A DNA stretch of 64,000 bases from Bordetella petrii (GCF_000067205.1 NC_010170.1:3596001-3660000); one strand, 5' to 3'; numbered from the stretch's first letter, positions 49,732 through 58,336 are shown. Numbers and translations: made by a program. Notes: generated by a model from the sequence alone, not told the origin.

Positions 49732-50421
49732 GTGACCATCAATCGCCCCACCCGCAAGATCCTGTTGGTACTGGCGCTGGCCGCCCTGCCGGGCGGCGCC
49801 GCGCTGGGCCAGGCCATGGGCGGCGGCGGCAGCCTGCCCAACGATCGCAGCGCCACGCTCACCAAGCTCGACACGCCGCCCCCGGAACGCGGCTGGAAGG
49901 CGCTGGCCAATCTGCTCGAGGCCCTCAAGCCCGGGGTCGACACCCGCCTGGACCCGACACCGTCGCAAATCACCACCCACATCGAGCGCCTGCTCACCGC
50001 GGGCAAGAACCAGGAAGCCCTGGAACTTATCGAAAAACGCCAGGCCGAAACCGAAGGTCAGCGCGGCACCGATGTCCAGCTGATGTTCCAGCATGCGCGC
50101 GCCCTGGCCGCGCTCGGCCGCAGCGCCGACGCCATCGCCCTGTACACCGACATGACCACGCGCTTTCCCGAGCTGCCCGAGCCCTGGAATAATCTGGCTG
50201 CCCTGTATGCCAAACAGGGCGACCTGGACCGCGCCCAGCAGGCGCTGGAAATGGCCCTGCGCGCCAACCCCGACTACCCCGAGGCGCGCGCCAATCTGGG
50301 CGACATCCAGCTGATGATGGCGCTGCGCACCTACCGCAATGCTGCGAACCAGGGCGTGCCCGGCATGCAGTCCAAGGCACGTGAAATCGAAAACCTGCTG
50401 AAGGAAAGCCAACAACGATGA
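49732..50421 (+). CDS. TPR-repeat periplasmic protein
   Basis: A 229-residue protein starting at GTG 49732. The N-terminus has a signal peptide (about residues 1-24: RKILLVLALAALPGGAALGQ). The middle and C-terminal parts hold TPR helices (ALELIEKRQAETEG, ALAALGRSADAIALYTDM, PEPWNNLAALYAKQGDLDRAQQALEMALRANPDYPEARANLGDI). TPR repeats mediate protein contacts; a specific role is not known. It overlaps the next gene by 4 bp (ATGA), so it is co-translated with the peptidyl-prolyl isomerase, as in related bacteria. The 288-bp gap to cysS upstream holds only promoter-like sequence (TAAAAT at 49652). Confidence 0.85.
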   Translation: MTINRPTRKILLVLALAALPGGAALGQAMGGGGSLPNDRSATLTKLDTPPPERGWKALANLLEALKPGVDTRLDPTPSQITTHIERLLTAGKNQEALELIEKRQAETEGQRGTDVQLMFQHARALAALGRSADAIALYTDMTTRFPELPEPWNNLAALYAKQGDLDRAQQALEMALRANPDYPEARANLGDIQLMMALRTYRNAANQGVPGMQSKAREIENLLKESQQR

Positions 50422-51065
50422 TTTCGCGCTACTCTCCGCTTCATCTGCTGCGCCTGATGGCGTGCACCTTCGCGCTGGCCACGATCGTGCCGGCAACAGC
50501 CGGCGCGCAGCCGGCAGCCTCATCCACCCCCTCTACCTCAGAAGGCACACAACCCATGAGCACCAATCCCCGCGTCAAACTGCAGACCAACCAGGGCGCC
50601 ATTGTCATTACCCTGGATGCGGAGAAAGCGCCCAAGACCGTCGAGAACTTCATCAGCTACGTCAAGAACGGCTTCTATGACGGCACCGTTTTCCATCGCG
50701 TCATCGACGGCTTCATGATCCAGGGCGGCGGCTTCGAGCCCGGCCTGAAGCAAAAGCCCACTCAGGCGCCCATCGAGAACGAAGCCAACAACGGCCTGAA
50801 GAACGACAAGTACACCGTGGCCATGGCTCGCACCAGCGACCCGCATTCGGCTACCGCGCAGTTCTTCATCAACGTCGCCGACAACGATTTCCTGAACTTC
50901 ACCGCCCCCACCCCCAACGGCTGGGGCTACGCCGTGTTCGGCAAGGTCACCGAAGGCACCGACGTGGTCGACAAGATCAAGGGCGTCAAAACCGGCAACA
51001 GCGGCTTCCACCAGAACGTGCCGGTCGAGGACGTGGTCATCGAGAAGGCCGAGATCCTTGAATAA
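50418..51065 (+). CDS. Peptidyl-prolyl cis-trans isomerase, cyclophilin type, with signal peptide
   Basis: A 215-residue cyclophilin. A signal peptide (about residues 1-31, ending AGAQ) and a Ser/Thr/Pro linker lead to a PpiB-like domain that begins at an internal methionine M47 (position 50556: MSTNPRVKLQTNQG). The domain has FHRVIDGFMIQGGGFEPG and ARTSDPHSATAQFFINVADNDFLN with the active-site arginine and phenylalanines. It speeds proline isomerisation. The full reading would be periplasmic, the internal start cytosolic. The sequence around M47 looks like a ribosome-site-bearing spacer, so a fused or dual-start gene is possible. Confidence 0.88.
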   Translation: MISRYSPLHLLRLMACTFALATIVPATAGAQPAASSTPSTSEGTQPMSTNPRVKLQTNQGAIVITLDAEKAPKTVENFISYVKNGFYDGTVFHRVIDGFMIQGGGFEPGLKQKPTQAPIENEANNGLKNDKYTVAMARTSDPHSATAQFFINVADNDFLNFTAPTPNGWGYAVFGKVTEGTDVVDKIKGVKTGNSGFHQNVPVEDVVIEKAEILE

Positions 51066-51828
51066 GGTCGCGCTGCAGGGCCCGGTCTGGCTGGCCTCCG
51101 ACATACACCTGGGGCCGGCCACGCCGGCCACTTCCGAGGCGTTCCTGGGTTTTCTGGAAGCGGCGGCCGACGAGGCCGCCGCCCTGCTGTTGCCGGGCGA
51201 TATTTTCGACGCCTGGATCGGCGACGATGTCATCCAGGCCGCTCCGCCCTGGCTGGCTGCTGCGCTGCAGGGGCTCAAGCGCATCGCCGGCCGCATTCCG
51301 CTGTGGCTGGGGCGGGGCAACCGCGACTTCCTCATGGGCGCCGCCCTGGCCGACGCGCTGGGCGCCCGGCTGCTGCCCGAACCCGCCTTGCTGGAAACCG
51401 AATACGGCCGCGTGCTGCTGACGCACGGCGACGAGTACTGTACCGACGACGCCGCCTACCAGCAGTTCCGCGCCATGGTGCGCAACCCGCAATGGCAAGA
51501 GCAGTTCCTGGCCAAGAGCATCCCCGAACGCCTGGCCATGGCCCAGGAAGCGCGCGGTGAAAGCCAGGCGGCCAACCAGATGAAGTCGGCCGAGATCATG
51601 GACGTCAATGCCCAGGCCGTCGAAAACGCGTTCCGCACGGCTCAGGTAGACACTATCGTGCATGGCCACACGCACCGGCCCGCGCGCCATGTGCTCGAGG
51701 TGGACGGGCGCCGCTGCGAGCGCTGGGTGCTGCCCGACTGGGACTGCGACCATGCCAGCCCGCCGCGCGGCGGCTGGCTGGTCATCGACCGCGACGGACT
51801 GACGTTCTACGACCTGGACGCGGCCTGA
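51058..51828 (+). CDS. lpxH: UDP-2,3-diacylglucosamine diphosphatase
   Basis: A 256-residue metallophosphoesterase. Metal-binding blocks in order: ASDIHLGP (15-20), GDIFDAWIGDD, GRGNRDFLMG, THGDEYCTDD and HGHTHRPARH. LpxH cleaves UDP-2,3-diacylglucosamine to lipid X in lipid A synthesis at the inner-membrane face. The start is TTG 51058, overlapping the isomerase stop by 8 bp. The order ppi-lpxH is typical of Bordetella and relatives. Confidence 0.93.
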   Translation: MNKVALQGPVWLASDIHLGPATPATSEAFLGFLEAAADEAAALLLPGDIFDAWIGDDVIQAAPPWLAAALQGLKRIAGRIPLWLGRGNRDFLMGAALADALGARLLPEPALLETEYGRVLLTHGDEYCTDDAAYQQFRAMVRNPQWQEQFLAKSIPERLAMAQEARGESQAANQMKSAEIMDVNAQAVENAFRTAQVDTIVHGHTHRPARHVLEVDGRRCERWVLPDWDCDHASPPRGGWLVIDRDGLTFYDLDAA

Positions 51829-51945
51829 ACCCGTTGCGGCCAGGGGCCAGACACCTCTGCGCCAGAGGCTGGACACCCTTTTCGCCAGGTTTCAGGCTCC
51901 GCAGGGCGCCTGAGACCCTCGACGCAAATGCCGTCTTCAGCCAAC

Positions 51946-51976
51946 GGTGTCTGACACCCTTCGGGAGTCAGACACC
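51946..51976. repeat. Palindromic 3'-end repeat, copy 4, with degenerate neighbours
   Basis: Arms GGTGTCTGACACCC and GGGAGTCAGACACC with one mismatch. It ends 3 bp before the uppP stop codon on the opposite strand. Just upstream (about 51845-51930) are two weaker, decayed-looking palindromes with related arms (GCCAGACACC, CAGGCTCC / GCGCCTGAG), so the gap between lpxH and uppP seems to have collected several copies. Confidence 0.82.
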
Positions 51977-51979
51977 TTT

Positions 51980-52843
51980 TCATTTGGTCATCAGCCATGC
52001 GGCCACGACGATGCCCAGCGCGATGCGATACCAGGCAAAGCCCCGGTAGGTGTGGTTGGCCACGAAGCGCAGCACCGCACGCACCACCACCAGCGCGCTG
52101 ATGAAGGCCGCCGCGAAGCCCACCGCGATGGCCGACAGGTCGTGCTGGCTGAGCAGGTCGATGTTGCGGTACAGGTCGTAGGTGGCGGCGCCCAGCATGG
52201 TGGGCATGGCCAGGAAGAATGAGAATTCGGTGGCTGTCTTGCGCTGGATGCCGGCGATCATGCCGCCGATGATGGTGGCGCCGGAACGCGAGGTGCCGGG
52301 AACCATCGCCAGGCATTGCGCCACGCCCACGCCCAGCGCCTGCTTCCAGCTGATCTGTTCCAGGGTGTGCGCCGAAGCGCGCTCGTCCGAGGCCGTGTCG
52401 TCCGCCGCGCCAGGCGCATCGCCCGGCGTGTGATGGGTCTTGCGCTCGACCCACAGCATGATCAACCCGCCCAGCACCAGGGTAACCGCCACCACGCCAG
52501 GGTGGTAGAACACCTGCTTGATAGTCTTGATGAAAATGGCGCCCACCACGGCCGCGGGCAGGAAAGCCAGCAGCAGGTTGCGGGTGAAGGCCGTTTCGGC
52601 CGGCACGCCGGTCAGCGTGCCGCGTATCAGTTGCCACAGGCGGGCGCGGAAGATCCACATGACGGCCAGGATGGAGCCGAACTGGATCACCACCTCGAAC
52701 ACCTTGCCCGAACTCGATGTGAAATTGATCCAGTCGCCGATGAGAATCAGGTGCCCGGTGCTGGATACCGGAATGAACTCGGTGAGCCCCTCGATGATGC
52801 CCAGGAAGAAAGCCTTGATCAGGTATAGCGTGCTGTCGGTCAC
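51980..52843 (-). CDS. uppP: Undecaprenyl-diphosphatase
   Basis: A 287-residue multi-pass membrane protein. The two family motifs are EGLTEFIPVSSTGH near the N-terminus and VPGTSRSGATIIGGM in the middle, with active-site glutamate, serine, histidine and arginine kept. It dephosphorylates undecaprenyl diphosphate to recycle the lipid carrier for peptidoglycan and gives bacitracin resistance. GTG 52843 (MTDSTLYLIKAFFLG) is preferred over TTG 52855 because the family starts at this point. It lies 21 bp after the TerC/CBS gene. Confidence 0.95.
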   Translation of the reverse strand: MTDSTLYLIKAFFLGIIEGLTEFIPVSSTGHLILIGDWINFTSSSGKVFEVVIQFGSILAVMWIFRARLWQLIRGTLTGVPAETAFTRNLLLAFLPAAVVGAIFIKTIKQVFYHPGVVAVTLVLGGLIMLWVERKTHHTPGDAPGAADDTASDERASAHTLEQISWKQALGVGVAQCLAMVPGTSRSGATIIGGMIAGIQRKTATEFSFFLAMPTMLGAATYDLYRNIDLLSQHDLSAIAVGFAAAFISALVVVRAVLRFVANHTYRGFAWYRIALGIVVAAWLMTK

Positions 52844-52864
52844 GGTGCGTGGCAAAAAATGGGG

Positions 52865-54451
52865 TTAATGGCCGTCGGCCTCGGCTTCGGCCTCGGCGGG
52901 GGCCAGCGGCATGCGCTCGACCCGCACCGACGCAATGCGCCGGCCGTCGAGTTCGAGGACTTCGAAGCGGAAATGATGGTGCGCACCATCGTACTCGCAA
53001 GTGTCGCCCGGCTGGGGCAGGTGCCCGAAACGGGTCAGAAGGTAGCCCGCCAGCGTGGAGTAGTCTTGCGAATCGTCGATCAGCCCTTCGGTTTCCAGCA
53101 CTTGCTCCACATGGTGCAGGTCGGCCGCGCCGTCGATCTTCCAGACGTCGTCCTGCTCGGGGGTGATGTCGGGCAGCTCGTCTTCGTCGGGGAATTCGCC
53201 CGCAATAGCCTCGAACACGTCGATGGGCGTCACCAGGCCCTCGATGGCGCCGAATTCATCGGCCACCAGCACCAGCTGCCCGCGCGAACGCTTCAGGGTG
53301 TCCATCAGGCGCAGGATGCCGATCGATTCATGCACGATGATCGGGTCGCGCAGGCGGTTGCGGCGCACCCGCCGGTCGGTGATCAGGTCGGCCACCAGGT
53401 CTTTGGCGCGGCCGATGCCGATGACCTCATCCAACGAGCCGCGGCAGACCGGGAAAAAGCTGTGCGGCGCCTCGGTGAGTTGCCGGCGGATGGTGTCGGC
53501 GTCATCGTCGATGTTGACCCAGGATACGTCGGTGCGCGGCGTCATGATGGAGCGGATCGAACGCTCGGCCAGCGTCAGCACGCCGCTGACCATGTTGCGC
53601 TCTTCGACGCCGAAGGCCGGCACGGCAGGCTGGTCGGCGCTGGAAGCAGGCATTTCCTCGCCATCAGGCGGGCGCTTGCCCAGCATGCGCAGCACGGCGC
53701 TGGCGGTGCGTTCGCGCATGGGGCGGGTGGCATCGAGCCGCAGCAGATTGCGCCGGGCAACCTGGTTGAGCAGTTCGATGGCCACCGAGAAGCCGATGGC
53801 GGCGTACAGATAGCCCTTGGGCACCTTGAAGCCGAAGGCCTCTGCCAGCAGCGAGAAGCCGATCATGAGCAGGAAGCCCAGGCATAGCACCACCACTGTG
53901 GGATGCGCGTTGACGAAGCGGGTCAGCGGCTTGGATGCCAGCAGCATGATGCCGATGGCCACCGTAACCGCGATCATCATGATGGCCAGGTGGTCGACCA
54001 TGCCGACCGCGGTAATGACGGAATCCAGCGAGAACACCGCGTCGAGCACGACGATCTGCGTGACGATGACCCAGAAGCTGGCATAGACGCGCGGGCCCGA
54101 GGCGTGCGCGCCCTGGCTGCCTTCCAGCCGCTCGTGCAGCTCCAGCGTACCCTTGAAGAGCAGGAACAGCCCCCCGACCAGCAGGATGAGGTCGCGGCCC
54201 GAGAAGGTCATGGGGCCGGCGGAAAACAGCGGCGCGGTCAGGGTGACCAGCCAGGACATGACCGACAGCAGGCCCAGGCGCATCAACAATGCCAGGGACA
54301 GGCCCACGATACGCGCGCGGTCGCGCTGCGCGGGGGGCAGCTTGTCGGCCAGAATGGCGATGAAGATCAGGTTGTCGATCCCCAGGACGATTTCAAGGAC
54401 GACCAGGGTAAGCAGGCCGACCCACGCGGCGGGGTCCAGCAGCCACTCCAT
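52865..54451 (-). CDS. TerC-family membrane protein with CBS pair and CorC-type C-terminus (YoaE-like)
   Basis: A 528-residue protein close to E. coli YoaE (518). The first 240 residues are seven hydrophobic segments of the TerC type with EIVLGIDNLIFIAILADKLP and VVLDAVFSLDSVITAVGM, whose aspartates may bind metal. Two CBS domains follow (MTPRTDVSWVNIDDD, IGIGRAKDLVADLI, LVADEFGAIEGLVTPID) and then a CorC/HlyC domain (YSTLAGYLLTRFGHLPQPGD). It may export metal ions; the exact role is not established. ATG 54451 has GGAG 8 bases upstream. Confidence 0.88.
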   Translation of the reverse strand: MEWLLDPAAWVGLLTLVVLEIVLGIDNLIFIAILADKLPPAQRDRARIVGLSLALLMRLGLLSVMSWLVTLTAPLFSAGPMTFSGRDLILLVGGLFLLFKGTLELHERLEGSQGAHASGPRVYASFWVIVTQIVVLDAVFSLDSVITAVGMVDHLAIMMIAVTVAIGIMLLASKPLTRFVNAHPTVVVLCLGFLLMIGFSLLAEAFGFKVPKGYLYAAIGFSVAIELLNQVARRNLLRLDATRPMRERTASAVLRMLGKRPPDGEEMPASSADQPAVPAFGVEERNMVSGVLTLAERSIRSIMTPRTDVSWVNIDDDADTIRRQLTEAPHSFFPVCRGSLDEVIGIGRAKDLVADLITDRRVRRNRLRDPIIVHESIGILRLMDTLKRSRGQLVLVADEFGAIEGLVTPIDVFEAIAGEFPDEDELPDITPEQDDVWKIDGAADLHHVEQVLETEGLIDDSQDYSTLAGYLLTRFGHLPQPGDTCEYDGAHHHFRFEVLELDGRRIASVRVERMPLAPAEAEAEADGH

Positions 54452-54619
54452 CGAGTGCTCCAAAAGTTGCGGAACCGCCAATCGTACCTGGAAATAGCAT
54501 CACATGCCGGCAACATGCCGGCAGATGCGCCGCAAAATACGGGATGTTGACAGCCAGATCCAACGCCGGCGCGGCTTGTAGGCCGATTTGGCGCGCCGAG
54601 GGGCGGCGCGCCGTGGTTT

Positions 54620-55402
54620 TTAGTCTTGCTTGGGCTGCAGGGCAACCAGCATCTGGGTGAAAATCTTGGGGCTGGCGGCCAGCACATTGCCGGAATCGAG
54701 CCAGCCCTGTTCGCCGTCGAAATCGCCCACCAGCCCGCCGGCTTCCTGCACCAGCAGGCTGCCGGCGGCCAGGTCCCAGGGCTTGAGGCGCATGCCGCAG
54801 AAGCCGTCCAGCCGGCCCGCGGCCACGTAGGCCAGGTCGAGCACGGTGGAGCCCAGGCGGCGCACGCCGGTGCAGCCTTCGGTGAGCTGGCGGAACCGCC
54901 CGCCGCCGGCATCGATGTCGCCCGACTTGGGCCAGTGCGCGCCCAGCAAGGCCTCGCTGTAGCGCGAACGGCCCGACACCCGCACGCGGCGGTCGTTCAG
55001 GAAGGTGCCGCTGCCCCGGCTGGCGGTGAACAGCTCGTTGCGCGACGGGTCGTAGACGACCGCCTGCGTGACCTGGCCACGCTGCGTCAGCGCGATGGAC
55101 ACGGCATAGTTTGGCAGGCCGTGAATGAAGTTGGTGGTACCGTCGAGGGGGTCGATGATCCACTGGAACTCGGCCTGCTCGGGGCCTTGCAGCCCGTATT
55201 CTTCGCCCAGCACGGCATGGTCGGGATAAGCGGCGCGCAGGGTTTCAACGATGGACTCTTCGGAAGCGCGGTCGACTTCCGTGACATAATCGCGCGGCCC
55301 CTTGCGAGCCACGTTGAGTCGTTCCAAATCCAGGCTGGCACGGTTGATGATGGTGCCGGCACGCCGGGCCGCCTTGATGGCGATATTGAGCATCGGGTGC
55401 AT
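54620..55402 (-). CDS. suhB: Inositol-1-monophosphatase family protein (SuhB)
   Basis: A 260-residue phosphatase. Metal-binding motifs are GEEYGLQ, DPLDGTTNFIHGLPNYAVS and the C-terminal KPWDLAAGSLLVQEAGG. SuhB-type proteins hydrolyse inositol monophosphate and, in enterobacteria, also act in rRNA transcription antitermination. The start is MHPMLNIAIKAARRAG at 55402; an in-frame reading further upstream has no match. It is divergent from trmJ, an arrangement common in proteobacteria. Confidence 0.92.
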   Translation of the reverse strand: MHPMLNIAIKAARRAGTIINRASLDLERLNVARKGPRDYVTEVDRASEESIVETLRAAYPDHAVLGEEYGLQGPEQAEFQWIIDPLDGTTNFIHGLPNYAVSIALTQRGQVTQAVVYDPSRNELFTASRGSGTFLNDRRVRVSGRSRYSEALLGAHWPKSGDIDAGGGRFRQLTEGCTGVRRLGSTVLDLAYVAAGRLDGFCGMRLKPWDLAAGSLLVQEAGGLVGDFDGEQGWLDSGNVLAASPKIFTQMLVALQPKQD

Positions 55403-55522
55403 AAAATTCCGTACGTATGCAGTAAGGGCTGCCACCCGGGCGGCCTTGCCGAAATAGCGGGATTTCCCCGCGGCAACGGCCCGAAAAACCAGGAAGGCGT
55501 TAAGCCAAACTTGCCATTTTAA

Positions 55523-56290
55523 ATGACTCAAGCATTTTCACGCGTCCAGTTCATCATGGTACAGCCCAGTCACCCCGGAAACGTGGGTTCGGCGGCCCGT
55601 GCCATCAAGACCATGGGCTTTGCCGATCTGGTGCTGGTCGAGCCCCGCTACCCGGACATGACGTCCCAGCCCGAGGCGGTAGCCCTGGCCAGCGGCGCCA
55701 CCGACGTGCTGGAGCGCGCGCGGGTCTGCGCCACCCTGGAAGAGGCCCTGGCCCCGGTAACGCTGGCCTTCGCGCTGACGGCCCGCGTACGCGACCTGGG
55801 CCCCCCGCCCTGTGACATCCGCCAGGCCGCGGAGCTGGCCAGCCAGCACCTGGCCGCGCCAGGGTCCGGCTGCGCCGCCGTGGTGCTGGGCACCGAGCGG
55901 GCCGGCCTGACCAACGCCCAGATCGCCCTGTGCCAGCGCATCTGCCATATTCCGGCCAACCCCGAATACAGTTCGCTGAACGTCGCACAGGCGCTGCAAC
56001 TGGCGGCGTGGGAGCTGCGTTACGCGCTGCTGCGGGCCAACGGGGCCACGCTGCTGCCCGCGTCCACCGCGCAGCAGCCCGACCCGGGCGCCGCCCTGGC
56101 CACGAGCGAGGCGGTGCAGGCGTTTTTGGCGCACTGGCAGGAAGCGCTGGTGCACGTGCAGTTCCTGGACCCTGCCCACCCCAAGAAGCTGATGCCGCGC
56201 ATGCGCCACCTGTTCAGCCGCAGCGCCCTGACCCGCGACGAAATCGACATGCTGCGCGGGGTGTGCACGGCGATGCTGCGCAAAAAATAA
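55523..56290 (+). CDS. trmJ: tRNA (cytidine/uridine-2'-O-)-methyltransferase TrmJ
   Basis: A 255-residue SPOUT methyltransferase. FIMVQPSHPGNVGSAARAIKTMGFADLVLVEP, AVVLGTERAGLTNAQIALC and IPANPEYSSLNVAQALQLAAWEL are the three knotted-fold motifs that bind S-adenosylmethionine and tRNA. It methylates the ribose at position 32 of several tRNAs. The C-terminal extension (HPKKLMPRMRHLFSRSALTRDEIDMLRGV) is typical of TrmJ. A palindromic repeat starts right after the stop codon. Confidence 0.94.
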   Translation: MTQAFSRVQFIMVQPSHPGNVGSAARAIKTMGFADLVLVEPRYPDMTSQPEAVALASGATDVLERARVCATLEEALAPVTLAFALTARVRDLGPPPCDIRQAAELASQHLAAPGSGCAAVVLGTERAGLTNAQIALCQRICHIPANPEYSSLNVAQALQLAAWELRYALLRANGATLLPASTAQQPDPGAALATSEAVQAFLAHWQEALVHVQFLDPAHPKKLMPRMRHLFSRSALTRDEIDMLRGVCTAMLRKK

Positions 56291-56322
56291 GGTGCCTGGC
56301 TCCCGTCTGGGGGCCAGGCACC
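56291..56322. repeat. Palindromic 3'-end repeat, variant copy 5
   Basis: Arms GGTGCCTGGCTCCC and GGGGGCCAGGCACC with one G-T pair. It starts directly after the trmJ stop codon. The arms differ from copies 1-4 but keep the GGTG...CACC frame and size, so it appears to be a variant of the same family and may act as a terminator. Confidence 0.8.
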
Positions 56323-56362
56323 GATTAAAGCGCCAGGCATGCGGCGACAGCCTTGATCGTAC

Positions 56363-56391
56363 GGTGTCGGGCGCCTGCAAAACCCGACACC
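56363..56391. repeat. Palindromic 3'-end repeat, variant copy 6
   Basis: GGTGTCGGG and CCCGACACC pair over 9 bp around an 11-base loop. It lies between trmJ and the convergent Bug gene, 22 bp from the Bug stop. Confidence 0.75.
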
Positions 56392-56412
56392 TGGCTGTGC
56401 CGCGGCGGCAGC

Positions 56413-57405
56413 TTAGTCGACTTGCGCGCCCGAGGCCTTGACCACCGGGGCCCAGTTCTCGACTTCGGACTTGATGAACGCGCCGAACTCGGCCGGCGTG
56501 GTTTTCTCACCCACGGCGCCCAGGCCCGCGAAGGCTTTCTGGACTTCGGGGTTGTCCTGCGCCTTGACGATCACGGCGTTGAGCTTCTCGATCACTTCGG
56601 GCGGCGTGCCGGCCGGCGCGATCAGGCCGAACCACGACGACACGTCGAATTTCTCGAAGCCCGATTCTTGCATGGTGGGCAGGTCGGGAGCGGTAGGCGA
56701 GCGCTTGGCCGTGGTAACGGCCAGGGCGCGCAGTTTGCCGCCCTTCACGTGGGGCCACGACGACGGCATGTTGTCGAACATGAACTGCACCTGGCCGCCG
56801 ATCAGGTCGGTAACGGCCGGGGCGCTGCCCTTGTACGGCACGTGCAGCACGTCCAGGCCGGCACGCAGCTTGAACAGTTCACCCGCCATGTGGATGGACG
56901 TGCCGCTGCCGGACGAGGCGAACGCCAGCTTGCCGGGGTTGGCCTTGGCGTAGTCGACCAGTTCTTTCACCGACTTAACCGGCACCTGCGGGTTCACCAC
57001 CAGGATGTTGGGCACCTTGGCGCCCAGGGCGACCGGCGCGAAGTCTTTGGTCAGGTCGAACGAAATGTTCTTGTACAGCGTCTGGTTGATGGCGCTGGTA
57101 ACGGCCACGAACAGCAGCGTGTAGCCGTCGGGTTCAGCCCGCTTGACGTAATCGGTAGCGATGTTGCTGCCGGCGCCAGGCTTGTTCTCGACCACGAAGG
57201 ACTGCTTCAGCTCTTCGGTGAGTTCCTTGGCCATGATGCGGGCGATGACGTCGGTAGTCCCGCCTGCCGAAAAGCCGACCACGATGTGCACGGGCTTGTC
57301 CGGATAGGCAGCCTGGGCGCTGGCGCCCAACGCGAGCGCCCCCAGGGCACCGGCCAGCAGCGTGACGGCATGGCGCAGGAAGCGGGGTTTCTGACCTTTG
57401 GTCAT
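56413..57405 (-). CDS. Bug-family tripartite tricarboxylate transporter substrate-binding protein
   Basis: A 330-residue receptor. The start MTKGQKPRFLRH at 57405 has AGGAG 10 bases upstream; a longer reading adds nothing recognisable. The signal peptide runs to about residue 32 (ASAQA before AYPDKP). It has HIVVGFSAGGTTDVIARIMAKELTEEL, VVENKPGAGSNIATDYVKRA, HVPYKGSAPAVTDLIGGQVQFMFDNMPSSWP and LIAPAGTPPEVIEKLN. It is divergent from an IclR regulator, its probable controller, and stands alone without enzymes. Confidence 0.88.
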   Translation of the reverse strand: MTKGQKPRFLRHAVTLLAGALGALALGASAQAAYPDKPVHIVVGFSAGGTTDVIARIMAKELTEELKQSFVVENKPGAGSNIATDYVKRAEPDGYTLLFVAVTSAINQTLYKNISFDLTKDFAPVALGAKVPNILVVNPQVPVKSVKELVDYAKANPGKLAFASSGSGTSIHMAGELFKLRAGLDVLHVPYKGSAPAVTDLIGGQVQFMFDNMPSSWPHVKGGKLRALAVTTAKRSPTAPDLPTMQESGFEKFDVSSWFGLIAPAGTPPEVIEKLNAVIVKAQDNPEVQKAFAGLGAVGEKTTPAEFGAFIKSEVENWAPVVKASGAQVD

Positions 57406-57425
57406 GTAGTGTCTCCTGTGAAATT

Positions 57426-57515
57426 GTCCGTAGGACGGACGCACTAAACTTTGTTACAGCGGCGATTTTCCACTAGTCATGCTATTTTCGGCAAGGTAGA
57501 GTCCACGCTACGGAC
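57426..57515. promoter_or_regulatory. Two IclR-type operator candidates (GTCCnnnnnACGGAC)
   Basis: A perfect 6-bp inverted repeat GTCCGT-AGG-ACGGAC (57426-57440) and a partner GTCCACGCTACGGAC (57501-57515) are 75 bp apart, about seven helical turns. They lie between the divergent Bug and iclR-type genes. The spacing would allow a regulator tetramer to bind both sites. Confidence 0.6.
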
Positions 57516-57577
57516 AGTGGGTTTTCCCTGCCCCCATACTTTACGGCCTCGATTCGTCGCGATTTACCGAGGGTTGC

Positions 57578-58336
57578 ATGTCCACTTCAGAGAGTTCTTC
57601 CGGCCCGCGCACGCTGCGGCGCGGTCTGGCCGTGCTGGCCGCGCTGCGCGACCAGGGCGCCGGCGGGCTCAGCGTCACCGATATCGCCCGCATGACGGGC
57701 ATCCAGCGCCCCACTATCTACCGGCTGCTGGCCGCGCTGCTGGATTCGGGGCTGGTGCTGGCCGTGCCGGGCACCAAGAAATACCGCGCCCAATGGGCCA
57801 CCTGTACCGACGCGGCCACCCCGGACCCGCGCGTCAGCCAGACCCTGCCCATTCTGCGGCGGCTGGCCGAGCGCACGGGCGACGCCGTTTTCCTGGTGGT
57901 GCGCGAAGGAGATGAATCGGTGAGCCTGCACCGCGAGATAGGCGGCTACCCAGTGCAGATCCTGGCCACCTACGCCGGCAAGCGGCAGCCGCTGGGCGTG
58001 GGTTCGGGCGGCATGGCGCTGCTGGCCGCCCTGCCCGACCCGGTGGCGCACAGCATCGTGGAGCGCAATTCGGGCTACCTGGATGAATACGGCGGCATGA
58101 CGCCGCATGAAATGCACCGGCTGATCGAAAACACGCGGGCGCGCGGCTACGCGGTCGTAGGCAACCACGCGGTGCGCGGCGCGCTGGGCGTGGGATGCGC
58201 CCTGCTGGACCCGCAAGGCGCCCCCATCCTGGCCATCAGCGTCACGGCCATCATCGACCGCATGCCGGCGCCGCGCCAGCGCGAGATCGCCGGGTGGATT
58301 CACGCCGAACTGGCGCGCCTGTCGCTGCGCGCCTGA
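57578..58336 (+). CDS. IclR-family transcriptional regulator
   Basis: A 252-residue regulator. The N-terminal winged helix (LRRGLAVLAALRDQGAGGLSVTDIARMTGIQRPTIYRLLAALLDSGLV) precedes the effector domain with AERTGDAVFLVVREGDESVSLHREIG and QPLGVGSGGMALLAALP, and GVGCALLDPQGAPILAISVT near the end. The likely target is the divergent Bug gene. Its stop is immediately followed by the stop of the opposite MscS gene (the bases TGATCA hold both). Confidence 0.88.
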   Translation: MSTSESSSGPRTLRRGLAVLAALRDQGAGGLSVTDIARMTGIQRPTIYRLLAALLDSGLVLAVPGTKKYRAQWATCTDAATPDPRVSQTLPILRRLAERTGDAVFLVVREGDESVSLHREIGGYPVQILATYAGKRQPLGVGSGGMALLAALPDPVAHSIVERNSGYLDEYGGMTPHEMHRLIENTRARGYAVVGNHAVRGALGVGCALLDPQGAPILAISVTAIIDRMPAPRQREIAGWIHAELARLSLRA

